Shown here: positions 26,569-36,269 of the stretch, in pieces
How the letters are laid out: each line of letters opens with the position of its first letter
Numbering within the stretch: the stretch's first letter is position 1
Translations under genes and position numbers: made by a program
From: Polyangiaceae bacterium
GTDB lineage: Bacteria > Myxococcota_A > Polyangia > Polyangiales > Polyangiaceae
Length of the DNA: 64,000 bases
NCBI GenBank assembly: GCA_029266615.1
Contig: JAQSWN010000035.1
Coordinates: forward strand, 34,784 to 98,783
Direction of reading: 5' to 3'
Notes under the pieces: model-generated
Database searches by the model: none
Told to the model about the DNA's origin: nothing
The model's input: only the letters and a program-made list of their open reading frames with translations

Positions 26569-26571
26569 AGC

Positions 26572-28641
26572 TTAGATTCCGGCCTCTCGGGCCCCAGGCG
26601 CTTGCAGCAGGGCGGCCGCTTCCTCGCCCGTCGTCACCGGCGCCGCGCAGGCGAAACTGCGGCAAACGTAGAGCGCGGCTTGGGTCCCGACGAGCTTCTT
26701 TCCTTGTGCCAGCGGCAGCGTCGAGGCGTGCTTCGGCATCAGCCGCGCTTCGATGCGGTTGGGCGCGTAACGCCGCGCGATCTCCGCGGCCAAGTCGTCG
26801 TAGCCGCTCACTCCGGGCTCACCGACGAGCACCAGCTCGAGCGAGGCCTCGGTCATGAAGTCCAGCGCGTTCAGCGTGCTGCCGAACGCGCGCGGCAGAC
26901 GTTCCACCGACTTGGCGTAACCACGTAGCGCGTCCCGAGCCCGCTCCTCCCATTCGGGGCGATTCAGGTGCCGCGCGAGTCGAGCCAGCGCCATCGCCGC
27001 GACCGCGTTCGGATTCGGGAGCGCGCCGTCGTGGCCATCGCGCACTCGCGCGATGAGCGCCTCGTGATCGTGCGCAGTTTGATAGAAGGGACCGCCCTGG
27101 GCGTCGCCGAAGTCCTTCAGCAGTCGCTCGGCGAGCCGGGCCGCCTCGTTCAAGTGCTGTTCGTCACCCGAGACCTCGTAAAGGCTGACCAAGCCCTGCG
27201 TCAGGTACGCGTAGTCCTCCAAATAGCCGAATAGGTGCGACTTCCCCGCCCGCGCGGTGCGGAACAAGCCGCCGTCGGGCCGTACGAGCGCGGTCCGAAT
27301 GTGCTCGGCCGCGCGAGCGCCGCTCTCGGCGTAACCGCGCTCCGGGAAGACGCGCGCCGCGGTCGCGAACGCGTCGATCATGAGGCCGTTCCACGCCACC
27401 AGGATCTTGTCGTCCAGGAGCGGCGGCACGCGGCGGCTCCTGGCCTCGTACAGGATCGGGATCGAACGCTGCAAGGAGGCGCGAAGCTCCGCGACCGGGA
27501 TGCCCAACTCTTCCGCCACTTCTTCGTGGGTACGCTGCACCCGAAGCACGTTCAGGCCTTCCCAATTACCCTGAGGGGTGACGTCGTAGTAGGCGCAAAA
27601 ATCCGCGGCGTCTTCCGCGCTGAGCAGCTCCTCTACCTCGTGCGGCTCCCAGACGAAGAATTTACCTTCCACGCCCTCGCTGTCCGCGTCGGTCGCGCTG
27701 TAGTAGCCGCCTTCGGGGCTTTGCATCTCCCGCGCGACGTAGTCCAGCGTTTCTTGCGCGATGCGCGCGTACTCCGCGTCGCCCGTGAGCTGGAACGCCT
27801 CCGTGTAGACTTTGGCGAGCTGGGCGTTGTCGTACAGCATCTTCTCGAAGTGCGGCACGTGCCAGCGCTCGTCCGTCGAATAACGGGCAAAACCGCCGCC
27901 GAGTTGGTCGTACATGCCGCCCGCCTTCATGCCGTCCAACGTGCCTTTCAGCATGCGGAGCGCGAGCGCGTCGCTCGTGCGCCGCACGAAGCGGAGCATC
28001 AGCTCCAAGCTCTGGCCGGGGGGAAACTTCGGCGCCTTGCCGAACCCGCCGTACCGGGAGTCGTAGCTCTGCGCCAGCTGTTCGATGGCCGCCTTCTGGC
28101 TGTCGAGGGACAAGCCGCCGCTCGGACCCGGGCCTGAAAGCTGCTGCACGTGCTGGGTCAGCTGCTGCGCTTGCGCCACCAAGGTTTCGCGATCGGTTCG
28201 CCACAGCTCGGCTAGCTTTTGCAGCACGGTGGTGAAGCCGGCTCGGCCGTGGCGGTCTACGGGGGGGAAATACGTGCCCGCGAAGAACGGCTGCTGCTCT
28301 GGCGTCAAAAACACCGTCATCGGCCAGCCGCCGCTGCCCGACATCGCCACGGTGGCGCTCATGTAGATGTCGTCCAAATCCGGGCGCTCTTCGCGGTCCA
28401 CCTTGATGCAAACGAACGACTCGTTCATCAGCTCGGCGATGGCGCGGTTTTCGAACGACTCGCGCTCCATCACGTGGCACCAGTGGCACGCGGCGTAACC
28501 GATGCTCAAAAATATCGGTTTGTCCTCGCGGCGGGCGCGGTCTAGCGCCTCCTCACCCCAGGGGTACCAATCCACTGGGTTCTTGGCGTGCTGCAGCAGG
28601 TAGGGGCTGGTCTCGCCGGCCAGGCGGTTTTCCCGAGCCAT
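26572..28641 (-). CDS. DUF255 thioredoxin-domain protein (YyaL/SSP411 family)
   Basis: 689 aa, near the usual family length. The N-terminal 170 residues are a thioredoxin-like DUF255 domain with the family signature: [34 protein letters not shown] (CxxC), [18 protein letters not shown] and [11 protein letters not shown]. The remainder is an (alpha/alpha)6 six-hairpin region ([38 protein letters not shown]). The family is widespread; its function is not settled, though redox or sugar-related roles are proposed. Cytoplasmic, with no signal peptide. Confidence 0.93.
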   Translation of the reverse strand: MARENRLAGETSPYLLQHAKNPVDWYPWGEEALDRARREDKPIFLSIGYAACHWCHVMERESFENRAIAELMNESFVCIKVDREERPDLDDIYMSATVAMSGSGGWPMTVFLTPEQQPFFAGTYFPPVDRHGRAGFTTVLQKLAELWRTDRETLVAQAQQLTQHVQQLSGPGPSGGLSLDSQKAAIEQLAQSYDSRYGGFGKAPKFPPGQSLELMLRFVRRTSDALALRMLKGTLDGMKAGGMYDQLGGGFARYSTDERWHVPHFEKMLYDNAQLAKVYTEAFQLTGDAEYARIAQETLDYVAREMQSPEGGYYSATDADSEGVEGKFFVWEPHEVEELLSAEDAADFCAYYDVTPQGNWEGLNVLRVQRTHEEVAEELGIPVAELRASLQRSIPILYEARSRRVPPLLDDKILVAWNGLMIDAFATAARVFPERGYAESGARAAEHIRTALVRPDGGLFRTARAGKSHLFGYLEDYAYLTQGLVSLYEVSGDEQHLNEAARLAERLLKDFGDAQGGPFYQTAHDHEALIARVRDGHDGALPNPNAVAAMALARLARHLNRPEWEERARDALRGYAKSVERLPRAFGSTLNALDFMTEASLELVLVGEPGVSGYDDLAAEIARRYAPNRIEARLMPKHASTLPLAQGKKLVGTQAALYVCRSFACAAPVTTGEEAAALLQAPGAREAGI

Positions 28642-28701
28642 GCTCAGGCGGTACCACGGCTGAATTGGCGAAGCTCTGGCTTTTGACTACTGTCCGGCTC
28701 G

Positions 28702-29292
28702 TTGTCAGACCCGCGCAGCGACGAGCAGCTGATGGCCGCCTACACGGCCGGCGACAGCGCGGCGTTTCGCGCCATTTTCGAGCGCTACGCGCCGCTGCTG
28801 CTCCGCGCGATGCGGAGGGAGCTCTACGTCCGTGAGGAAGCGAACGACTTGGTGCAGCAGACGTTCTTGCAGCTGCACCGCGCGCGCGCCGACTTCGACT
28901 CCTCGCAGAAGCTCAAGCCGTGGATCTTCACGATCGCCATGAACTTGAAGCGCGAGTATTTCCGGCGCAAGAAGCGACGACCGGAGCGCTCGCTCGACGC
29001 CGAGTCGGCGGTCGAACCAATCGTGGGCGCCCTAGGGGCAGCGCACGTAGATGCCCGGCGGACCCTGGCGCGCGTTTTGGTCGATCTGCCCGCCGACCAA
29101 CGTGAGGTCATCGAGCTGCACTGGTTCGACGGCTTGGAATTTCCTGAAGTTGCGCAGGTGGTAGGTGCCAGTGTGAGCGCGGTCAAGGTCCGGGCTCACC
29201 GCGGGTACGTACGGCTGCGCGCCGTCCTGGGCGACGACGCCGCGCTTCCACCGCTTTCGGACGGTAACCCCAAGCGGGCGGGCAGCATATGA
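28702..29292 (+). CDS. ECF sigma factor
   Basis: 196 aa from TTG 28702. Region 2: FRAIFERYAPLLLRAMRR and ANDLVQQTFLQLHRAR; region 4: LVDLPADQREVIELHWFDGLEFPEVAQVVG followed by a recognition helix SAVKVRAHRGY. Its stop overlaps the start of a ZAS-type anti-sigma gene (ATGA), the classical cognate arrangement. It is unrelated in context to the two module sigma factors elsewhere in the window. Divergent from the DUF255 gene with 60 bp between. Confidence 0.92.
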   Translation: MSDPRSDEQLMAAYTAGDSAAFRAIFERYAPLLLRAMRRELYVREEANDLVQQTFLQLHRARADFDSSQKLKPWIFTIAMNLKREYFRRKKRRPERSLDAESAVEPIVGALGAAHVDARRTLARVLVDLPADQREVIELHWFDGLEFPEVAQVVGASVSAVKVRAHRGYVRLRAVLGDDAALPPLSDGNPKRAGSI

Positions 29293-30104
29293 GGAGAAAC
29301 GCCTTGGACTGTGCTGAGATCCGCAACGGTTTCGTTGCCGGACGCTTACCCGCGGGACCGGAGGTAGAGGCACATTTGCAGAGTTGCCCCCACTGCTCGG
29401 AGCTATTTGCAAAGGGCGCCCAGTTGGGCCGGCAGCTCGGGCAATCCGCGCTCCCCGAGCCGCAGCCAGGGGACCTGTTCACTCTGGTGAATCGCGATCT
29501 TCAACGAGAGTCGGGGCTTCGTGCCACGCTGCGCGCGCTGCCGACCGGCGCTCGCGCGGGAGGGCTGCTCAGCGTGGCGCTCGCGCTGCTCGCGTACGAG
29601 CTCGGGTTCAATCGCCGCGAGGACTTCGCGCAGTTTTCGCCCCTGGTCTTTTGGGCCGTGGTCGCGCTCCTCATCGGCGCAGTAGCGCTAGGCGCGGTAC
29701 GGCTGCTGCGCGGGGCGAACGCGCCGCTCGGCGCCGCCGCCCGCGACCGAGGTGTCGCGGGGGCGCTCTTGATCCTGCCCGCGATCGCCGCGCTCGTCGT
29801 TCCGATTGGCTCGGAGATGCCGGGCGCGACGGAGGCGTACGGCAACCCCATGGGCTGCTTCTTGTACGGCTCCGCTTTGATCGTGCCCTTCGTGCTTCTC
29901 TATTGGCTCTTCGAGCGGCGCGACTCGGTGCCGGTCACGTCGTTGGTTTCGGCCGGCGCGCTCGCCGGCATCGCCGCCAACTTGCTGCTCCACGCGCATT
30001 GCTTTTCGGCCCACCTCGGGCATTTGCTCCTCGGTCACGCCAGTATTGGCGCGGTGTGGGCGCTGGGGCTGGGGCTGTTGTCGCGGCCGCTTCAGGCGCG
30101 CTGA
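29289..30104 (+). CDS. membrane anti-sigma factor, ZAS motif plus NrsF/DUF1109-like region
   Basis: 271 aa. The N-terminal cytoplasmic domain has a zinc-binding anti-sigma motif: Cys in LDCAEIRNGFVAGRLP, then HLQSCPHC (H-x3-C-x2-C). Six membrane spans follow from about residue 80, as in NrsF/DUF1109 anti-sigma factors (LLSVALALLAYELGF, LVFWAVVALLIGAVALG, GALLILPAIAALVVPIG and others). It should hold the overlapping ECF sigma factor at the membrane until a redox, metal or envelope cue arrives. The last 12 bp overlap the convergent methyltransferase gene. Confidence 0.85.
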   Translation: MRRNALDCAEIRNGFVAGRLPAGPEVEAHLQSCPHCSELFAKGAQLGRQLGQSALPEPQPGDLFTLVNRDLQRESGLRATLRALPTGARAGGLLSVALALLAYELGFNRREDFAQFSPLVFWAVVALLIGAVALGAVRLLRGANAPLGAAARDRGVAGALLILPAIAALVVPIGSEMPGATEAYGNPMGCFLYGSALIVPFVLLYWLFERRDSVPVTSLVSAGALAGIAANLLLHAHCFSAHLGHLLLGHASIGAVWALGLGLLSRPLQAR

Positions 30105-31318
30105 GGCGCTCGGCCGAGCAGCAGCAGATGCTCGCGGCGTGGCCTGTCCACGAAGGCAGTGCGTGACGCGCCGTGGAAATGCGGCCGGGCCTGTGACGCT
30201 CGCCCCAGAAGGGTGAGCCCCGCGGCGGGCGCGGCCTTCTCGACGACGCGCTCCGCGAACAGCGCTTTGCCTGAAAGCGTGGAGTCGGCGATGAGCAGCA
30301 CGATCTTCCCCGCCGCCGAAACGCCGCGATGCAGCGCGGTCAGGGTTGCGCCCAGGTCTCGTTCCCAACGCGCGAGCGCTTTGCCGAAGCTCTCCTCCGA
30401 AAGCTCACGGCGGGAGCCGATCTCCAGCTCTGCGAACCGTGCCGAAGACAAGCCGAGCCAGCGCAAGCGATCGTCATGATGCGAAACGTAGTCGTAGACG
30501 CCCGGGTACGGCGGTGAGGAGACGACCAGCGCGACGCTGTCCGGCGCGAGCCCTGGCAGCTGTCGTGCGTCGCCCAAGGTGCAGGACGCTGCGGGCGCGC
30601 CCTCCGGCAACGAGCGCCGGTACTCGCCCAATTTCCGCGAAAGCTCGCTCGTCTTCTGGATGAAAAAGCGGCTTGGAAAGCCGGGTGCGACGCGCTTTTC
30701 GGTCGGCGTGCCCGCGCTGTCTCCGGCGCGCTGGCTGACCTTGGTGAGCAGCGCCGAAAGCACCAGCAGGAGCGCGCGCTTCAGCTCCGCGGACGGTGTT
30801 TTCAAGATCCCGTCGCGCAAGCCGTCCAACTCCAAGAGCACGTGCGGAGCGAACTCCTCGCGGTCTCGCTCGCCGTAGCGCTGCGTCGCGCCTGCCTTAC
30901 GCTTGCGGCGATCGTCCGCGTGCGCCGCGACGCGCGCGGCTTCGTCCCCGAGCTGCGAGAGCCAAGTGTCGTCGGGCCCGAGGGTCTTGAGCCACGTGAG
31001 CTCGCGTGAAAGCGGGTTCACGTCGTAGCCGAGCCCACGGCGTCCCTGGCGTCGCGACTCCACGAGAACGGTGCCGCTGCCGCAAAACGGATCCAGCACG
31101 GTTTGCCCCGGCGCGGAAAGCGCCTCCACCAAGCGCGCTGCCGTGAGCGGATGCATGCGGGCGGGGTAGCTGTGAAAGCCGTGCACGTCCGCGAGCTCGG
31201 CCGTCTCCGTGGCCACGACGTCGAACGCGTGGCGGAGCGGCTCGGCGCCTCCTCCCCAAGTCTCGATGGCGCCGCCGAGTTGGCTCAGCGCGGTGCGGCG
31301 ACCGGGGGCTGTCTTCAC
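30092..31318 (-). CDS. DNA methylase-like SAM-dependent methyltransferase (SPPY motif)
   Basis: 408 aa. The N-terminus has HSYPARMHPLTAARLV (motif X-like), then motif I DPFCGSGTVLVESRRQG and a GYDVNPLS acidic loop. Motif IV is SSPPYPGVYDYVSHHDDRLRWLG near residue 285. The SPPY tetrapeptide is typical of N4-cytosine or other exocyclic-amine DNA methylases, and the overall layout matches COG0863-like or Trm11-like enzymes, so an RNA substrate is possible. No restriction endonuclease or specificity subunit lies nearby, so it would be an orphan enzyme. Confidence 0.75.
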   Translation of the reverse strand: MKTAPGRRTALSQLGGAIETWGGGAEPLRHAFDVVATETAELADVHGFHSYPARMHPLTAARLVEALSAPGQTVLDPFCGSGTVLVESRRQGRRGLGYDVNPLSRELTWLKTLGPDDTWLSQLGDEAARVAAHADDRRKRKAGATQRYGERDREEFAPHVLLELDGLRDGILKTPSAELKRALLLVLSALLTKVSQRAGDSAGTPTEKRVAPGFPSRFFIQKTSELSRKLGEYRRSLPEGAPAASCTLGDARQLPGLAPDSVALVVSSPPYPGVYDYVSHHDDRLRWLGLSSARFAELEIGSRRELSEESFGKALARWERDLGATLTALHRGVSAAGKIVLLIADSTLSGKALFAERVVEKAAPAAGLTLLGRASQARPHFHGASRTAFVDRPRREHLLLLGRAPQRA

Positions 31319-31334
31319 GTTCGCGGTTGTAGCA

Positions 31335-32300
31335 TCAGACCGCGCGGCGGCGACGCACGAGCGACAGCCCCAAAATCACCGCAAAAGCGGCGTACCCCCT
31401 GCCCGAGCTCGCCGGACCGAAGCTGCATGCCTTTGGCCCGCCGCTCGCTTCGGACGAGTCTACCTGCGCATAGAGGGTCGACACGGCGCCCACGTCCGTC
31501 GCGGCCAGCTCTCGCTTGTGCACCTCACACTGGCCAATGCTCAAGAACATGGCCGCCCGCCGCTCCACCATGTCCTCACCCAAACCGAAAAAATGTCCGG
31601 CTTCGTGGGTCACCACGTTCTGCGTGTCGTACCGGCTCTGGCAGTCCTCGGCCTGCAGCTCGCTCTGCCCTTCGGGCTTTTGGAGGAGCTTCTGCTTCAG
31701 CACGCCCATGGGGTAGCGCGCGTTCAGAATCACGTCCGCTTCCAGGATCTCACCCGTTCTGTCGTTCGAGTACGTCACCGTGATGGCGACGTCCTTCTCG
31801 TGGCCAGGTGCTGTGATGTCGGCGTAGCTCACGGTGCTCTTGCCGTCTTGCCTTGGCTGGGCGGAGGTCTCGCCGCTGTCGAAGGCGAGGTTCGGCAGCC
31901 GTGAGTCGCTCGCCATCCAGCTGCCGAACGCCTGCATCACTGCTTCTTCCGCTTGGGGGCCGAGTCGCTTCAGCGAAGGGTCGAGGTGAACCGTAACGTT
32001 CCGCTTTTGCCAGTGCTGGTCGATTCCGGAGGAGGATTTGCGGAATCCGGGGCTGCCACTGCGCACGTCCGCCGCCACCGCGGGGCGCTTCACCGCTGCC
32101 GTCCCGACCGCGCCCGCGACCGCTGAAAGTGCGACGAAGAACCACAGCCTGCGCCGCGCCGGGCGACTCGCCTCGGACGCGAGGGGTGCAGGTTGAGCTT
32201 CCGGCGCCACGGTAGAGGCGGCGCTCGGAATGCTGAGCAGGGACGGCTGGTAGCGGATCTCGGGAGACGGGTGCGACGAAGGTTGAATGGAGGCCGGCAC
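31335..32300 (-). CDS. matrixin-like zinc metalloprotease with MYXO-CTERM-like tail
   Basis: 321 aa. Membrane/signal segment at about 50-70 (LWFFVALSAVAGAVGTAAV) after a Pro/Ser-rich N-terminus that looks long for a signal, so the true start may be internal. The catalytic motif is THEAGHFFGLGED (HExxHxxGxxH-like with Asp as the third position), preceded by WQKRNVTVHLDP as in matrixins. The C-terminus has a Cys-containing GGPKACSFGPASSG followed by a hydrophobic stretch and RRRRAV, the layout of a MYXO-CTERM surface-sorting tail. A secreted, surface-attached protease is expected. Confidence 0.8.
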   Translation of the reverse strand: MPASIQPSSHPSPEIRYQPSLLSIPSAASTVAPEAQPAPLASEASRPARRRLWFFVALSAVAGAVGTAAVKRPAVAADVRSGSPGFRKSSSGIDQHWQKRNVTVHLDPSLKRLGPQAEEAVMQAFGSWMASDSRLPNLAFDSGETSAQPRQDGKSTVSYADITAPGHEKDVAITVTYSNDRTGEILEADVILNARYPMGVLKQKLLQKPEGQSELQAEDCQSRYDTQNVVTHEAGHFFGLGEDMVERRAAMFLSIGQCEVHKRELAATDVGAVSTLYAQVDSSEASGGPKACSFGPASSGRGYAAFAVILGLSLVRRRRAV

Positions 32301-32358
32301 AAGGACAATGAACGGCCGCGCTCACGAAGCCTTGAGTGCTCTTCACGAAGCCCGCGCT

Positions 32359-33573
32359 TCAGCGCGCGCGCACGACGGCCAGCACTTCGTCGTCTCGCAG
32401 CACCCGGTTCGCGGAGCGTGCGCGTTCCAGAATGCGCGTCACGAGCGCCTCGCTCGGCTCGATGCTGTGACGGCGCAACCAATGTACGACGTTGGAAGTG
32501 CCCGACATGTACCCGATGCGAATGTCGTGCCCGCTGGCGAAGTGGCTCACCGGTACCAAGCTATACACGCGGTCTGCGAGGGCCTCGTCCATCTGCAACG
32601 CCTTCACGATGGCGGCGGCGTGCACCCCCGTCGCGGTTCGAAACGCGTTCTCCCCGATGAGCGGGTGGTTTTCGGGGATTTTCGTGCCCAGCGCGGCCGC
32701 GAAGTGCTCGGCGTAGTCCCTCAGCGCGCGTGCGTCCGGCTCTTTCCCGTGGAGGAGCGCGAGGTTGGCGACGAGGAGCTCGAGCGGTGTATTGCCGACG
32801 CGCTCGCCAACGCCGAGCGCCGTGGCGTGAATGCGGCCCACTCCTGCCTCCGCCGCGCTGAGCGCGTTGGCCAAGCCCAGCCCACGGTCGTCGTGACCGT
32901 GCCAATCCAGGCCGACGTCGCGTCCCGCGCGGCCCACCACCTCTTGCGCGAAGCGAACGAGCGCTCGCACCCCGGCTCCGGACGCAGCTCCCACCGTGTC
33001 ACACAAGCAGAGCCGGGTCGCGCCGTGCTCGATGGCCAGCTCGAACAGTCGCCGCAGCGTCTCTGGTGGCGTCCGCGTCGTGTCCTCCGTGACGAAAGTC
33101 ACCGGCAAGCCGGCGCTCGCGCCGAGCTGCACGGCTTCTTTGGTGAGGCGGGATACGCGCTCCAAATCCCAACCCTCCGCTTGCCAGCGAATGGGGCTCG
33201 CTCCGACGAACACGGAGACTTCAATCGGCAATCCGGCGCGCTGTGAAAGCTCGACGATGGGCGCGACGTCCCCAACCAAGGTCCGCCCGGCGCAAACCGG
33301 CAGCAACGGGAGCCGCTCCTCGCAGATGACGCGCAGCATCTGCTCGGTCTCGCGCAACGCGACGGAGGACACCGAGGGCATGCCCAAGTTCACGGCCGAC
33401 ACCCCGAGCCGCGCCATCCTCCGCAGTCCCTCGAGCTTCTGCTCCAAGCTCGGGTTTTGCACGGAGGCGCTCTGCAGGCCGTCCCGCAGGGTTTCGTCCA
33501 GGATTCGGAGGGGGCGGCTCTCCCAGCTGGAGGCGTCGCGATTCCAGTCGTAAAGCAGCGAATCCGGGCTCAC
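32359..33573 (-). CDS. LeuA-family acyltransferase (isopropylmalate/homocitrate synthase-like), catalytic part only
   Basis: 404 aa. The DRE-TIM signature LRILDETLRDGLQSASVQNP is at about residue 22. GLDWHGHDDRGLGLANALSAA (metal His pair) and ALGVGERVGNTPLE lie near 215-260, and ENAFRTATGVHAAAIVKAL follows, as in 2-isopropylmalate and homocitrate synthases. The barrel and linker are present, but the regulatory C-terminal LeuA dimer domain is absent, so it could make homocitrate, citramalate or a related 2-hydroxy acid without feedback control. No other leucine or lysine genes are adjacent. Divergent from the radical SAM gene. Confidence 0.85.
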   Translation of the reverse strand: MSPDSLLYDWNRDASSWESRPLRILDETLRDGLQSASVQNPSLEQKLEGLRRMARLGVSAVNLGMPSVSSVALRETEQMLRVICEERLPLLPVCAGRTLVGDVAPIVELSQRAGLPIEVSVFVGASPIRWQAEGWDLERVSRLTKEAVQLGASAGLPVTFVTEDTTRTPPETLRRLFELAIEHGATRLCLCDTVGAASGAGVRALVRFAQEVVGRAGRDVGLDWHGHDDRGLGLANALSAAEAGVGRIHATALGVGERVGNTPLELLVANLALLHGKEPDARALRDYAEHFAAALGTKIPENHPLIGENAFRTATGVHAAAIVKALQMDEALADRVYSLVPVSHFASGHDIRIGYMSGTSNVVHWLRRHSIEPSEALVTRILERARSANRVLRDDEVLAVVRAR

Positions 33574-33687
33574 TCGCGGTGGAGCCTAGCTCGGGAAATG
33601 CCGTGGGACTACCGCTCGAGCGGCGTTTTACGCCCCGTCACGGGCGCTGCCGCCCCGTCGAGATATACTCGGCGCCCTCGTCCTCGC

Positions 33688-35226
33688 ATGCTCTCCGAAT
33701 CCACCCGGCGCACGATCTCGACGCGGCTTGAGGCTGAGCGCGGCCGCATCGCGAAGTCCGCGCCGCTCACCGTCGCCCTCGCTTACCCCTCGCCGTACCA
33801 CGTGGCGATGAGCTCGCTCGGCTACCAGCGCATCTACCGCGCGTTCATGGAGATGCCGGGGGTTTGCTGCGAGCGAGCCTTTTTGCCGGATGACACCGAC
33901 CGCGACGGTGAGACGGAACGCCCCGTTACTTACGAGACGCTGCGCGGCCTCTCGGACTTTCCGATCATCGCGCTCAGCGTTGCGTACGAGCTCGAGCTAG
34001 CCGGCCTGATCAAGCTGCTGCAAGCGTCGGGTATCGAGCCGCTGCGCGCCGAGCGCGGGCCGGACGCGCCGTTCATTCTATGCGGGGGGCCGCTCACGTT
34101 CTCGAATCCGCTGCCGCTCGCCGCCTTCGCGGACGCGGTCGTCATGGGCGAGGGCGAAGGCGTCGCGGAATGGGTCGTGCGCACCATCGGCGACAGCCCA
34201 TCGCGTGCCACCGCGCTCGCGCGGCTCGCGGAGCACCCCAACGTTTTCGTTCCGGAGCACCACGGCGATCGTCTCGCCCAAATCGCCGCGTGCGACAACG
34301 CCATGCTCCCCGCGACGAGCGTCATCGTCACGCCGCACACCGAGCTCTCGAACATGTTCCTGCTGGAAGCGGAGCGGGGCTGTTCGCGCGGCTGCACCTA
34401 CTGCGTCATGCGGCGCTCCACCAACGGAGGCATGCGCATCGTTCCGCAAGACGTGGTGCTCGCGGCGATCCCCCAGGAATACAAGCGCGTCGGCCTCGTC
34501 GGCGCCGCCGTCAGCGATCACCCGAAAATCACGGAGATCGTGAACGCGCTCGCGGATCGCGGCTGCGAGGTGGGCCTCTCCAGCCTCCGCCCCGACAAGC
34601 TCAAAGACGAGTTCGTCGGCGCGCTGCGCCGGGCCGGTTATAAGACACTCACCACCGCCCTAGACGGTCCGAGCGAGCGGATGCGCAACCTCATCGAGCG
34701 TCGCGGCCGGGAGCCTCACTACCAAGTCGCGGCCGAGAACGCGCGCCGCCACGGCTACGACCGGCTCAAGCTCTACCTGATGGTCGGCCTCCCCGGCGAG
34801 ACCGACGAAGACATCGACGAGTGCGTGCGTTTCGTCACGGAGCTCTCGAGAACGATCCCGATCGCGCTCGGGGTCGCGCCCTTCTGCGCCAAGCGCAACA
34901 CGCCGCTCGACCGCATGCCCTACGCCGGCATCCGCACCGTGGAGGGCCGCCTCGACCGTCTCCGCCGCGGTCTCCGCGGTCGCGCGGACGTTCGCAACGT
35001 CTCTGCCAAGTGGGCCTGGGTCGAATACGTCCTCGCTCAAGGCGGCGTCCCCGAAGCCCTCGCTCTTTACCGCGCCGTTCAAGCGGGCGGCCAGTTCGCG
35101 GCCTACCGTCGCGAGTTTCAAGCCCTCGGCCACAGCCCGGACGGCCGTGGCTACGCGGAAACGGTCGCGCCGGTTGCGCCCGAGCGCCTCAAACACAAGC
35201 ACCTCACGCTCGCCCGCCCGTCGTAA
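33688..35226 (+). CDS. B12-binding-domain-like radical SAM protein
   Basis: ATG 33688 is chosen; the open frame extends upstream but that part is antisense to the LeuA-like gene. 512 aa. The N-terminal 200 residues resemble a cobalamin-binding Rossmann domain (VALAYPSPYHVAMSSLGYQ, ILCGGPLTFSNPLPLAAFADAVVMGEGE), though without a clear DxHxxG motif. The radical SAM core has the [4Fe-4S] triad ERGCSRGCTYCVMRR (CxxxCxxC) at about 235. Later motifs are SSLRPDKLKDEF and LKLYLMVGLPGETDED. This matches the TIGR03960-like/YgiQ-type group of uncharacterised enzymes. Substrate unknown. Confidence 0.85.
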   Translation: MLSESTRRTISTRLEAERGRIAKSAPLTVALAYPSPYHVAMSSLGYQRIYRAFMEMPGVCCERAFLPDDTDRDGETERPVTYETLRGLSDFPIIALSVAYELELAGLIKLLQASGIEPLRAERGPDAPFILCGGPLTFSNPLPLAAFADAVVMGEGEGVAEWVVRTIGDSPSRATALARLAEHPNVFVPEHHGDRLAQIAACDNAMLPATSVIVTPHTELSNMFLLEAERGCSRGCTYCVMRRSTNGGMRIVPQDVVLAAIPQEYKRVGLVGAAVSDHPKITEIVNALADRGCEVGLSSLRPDKLKDEFVGALRRAGYKTLTTALDGPSERMRNLIERRGREPHYQVAAENARRHGYDRLKLYLMVGLPGETDEDIDECVRFVTELSRTIPIALGVAPFCAKRNTPLDRMPYAGIRTVEGRLDRLRRGLRGRADVRNVSAKWAWVEYVLAQGGVPEALALYRAVQAGGQFAAYRREFQALGHSPDGRGYAETVAPVAPERLKHKHLTLARPS

Positions 35227-35257
35227 GCCGCGCCCTCTCGCACGGTGACGAGCGCGC

Positions 35258-36226
35258 TCACTTGCCGGAAGCGGCGATCGTGATCTTCGCTTCGAAAGCG
35301 CGCCCGGTGCCGTAGCGAAAGTAGGCCTTCCCGGGGTGGCCGGGGCTCGCGCCGTCGAAACGCTTTTGGACGACGTTGCTCGTGGGCTCGTCCTCGGCGG
35401 CTTCATCAAGAAGGGTGACGTCGATGATCAACCGCTCGGAGCCCGGCTCATTGGAGCCAGAAAGCGCGAACTGCCCGGCGCGGAGCAAGACGAGCGTGCG
35501 CTCCACCATGCGTTGAAGCACGGCGGGGGGCGCCGGCTCGCCGGGGCGCGCTTGCCAGCGTTCGAGCGCGCCGAGGCGGTTGTTCCCGTCGACTTTGAGC
35601 GCGATGCGGATGGTTCCGACGTGGCCCGCGGGGAGCTCACGCCACTCCGGATCGGCGGGGGTGGCGGCCGGAATGGCGCGCGTGAACGCGTAGCCGAGTC
35701 GGCGCACACCGGGGGCGAGGCCCTCTTGCCCAAAGGTGCCCGCCGCGGGCGCGCCGCTCGGAGCCGAATCCGAGCCGCTCGAAGGACTCGCAGCGTCGCT
35801 TCCGGCGCGCGGCGCTGCCGTTCCACGTGGTTGAAGCTTCGGCGTGGCGGCAGGGACCGGCTTCGGCGTAGGAACGGCCTTGGGAGCCGGGGCTCGCTCT
35901 CGCGGCAAGTCGGGGGAGGGGGGCAGGTCGGGCGTAGGAGCTTCCGGCGCCTCGCGCGGAAGCGACTGAACGTCGACCGGCGCCCGCGGCTCCGGGACTG
36001 CAGGCGTGGCTGGAGAAGCAGGCGCGGAGGCGAGGTCGGGGGTCGGCGCTTCGATCTCTATCGCATTGCCCGGCATGGCCACGCTGTTCGGTAGTGCGTC
36101 GAGCGGGGGCGTGGGGCGGAGGCGTGCCGCGACCGTCACCGAGAGAAGAAGCGCTGCGTGAAGCCCGAACGATGCGCAGAAAGCCAGCAAGTTGCGTTGG
36201 CTCGAGAAGGACACCGCTGGGCTCAC
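35258..36226 (-). CDS. TonB-like energy-transducing protein
   Basis: 322 aa. One N-terminal membrane span (LLAFCASFGLHAALLLSVTVAA), then about 150 residues rich in Pro, Ala and acidic residues (EAPTPDLPPSPDLPRERAP), and a C-terminal domain of about 130 residues with strands such as GTIRIALKVDGNNRLGALERW and LIIDVTLLDE, consistent with a TonB/TolA-type periplasmic domain. No ExbB/ExbD genes adjoin it; only a broken TolQ-like fragment is present at 60.8 kb. Role in energising outer-membrane transport is inference. Confidence 0.65.
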   Translation of the reverse strand: MSPAVSFSSQRNLLAFCASFGLHAALLLSVTVAARLRPTPPLDALPNSVAMPGNAIEIEAPTPDLASAPASPATPAVPEPRAPVDVQSLPREAPEAPTPDLPPSPDLPRERAPAPKAVPTPKPVPAATPKLQPRGTAAPRAGSDAASPSSGSDSAPSGAPAAGTFGQEGLAPGVRRLGYAFTRAIPAATPADPEWRELPAGHVGTIRIALKVDGNNRLGALERWQARPGEPAPPAVLQRMVERTLVLLRAGQFALSGSNEPGSERLIIDVTLLDEAAEDEPTSNVVQKRFDGASPGHPGKAYFRYGTGRAFEAKITIAASGK

Positions 36227-36269
36227 TTCACAGAGGACACCGCCGGACGCCGGAGGTTCCGCGCAGACT

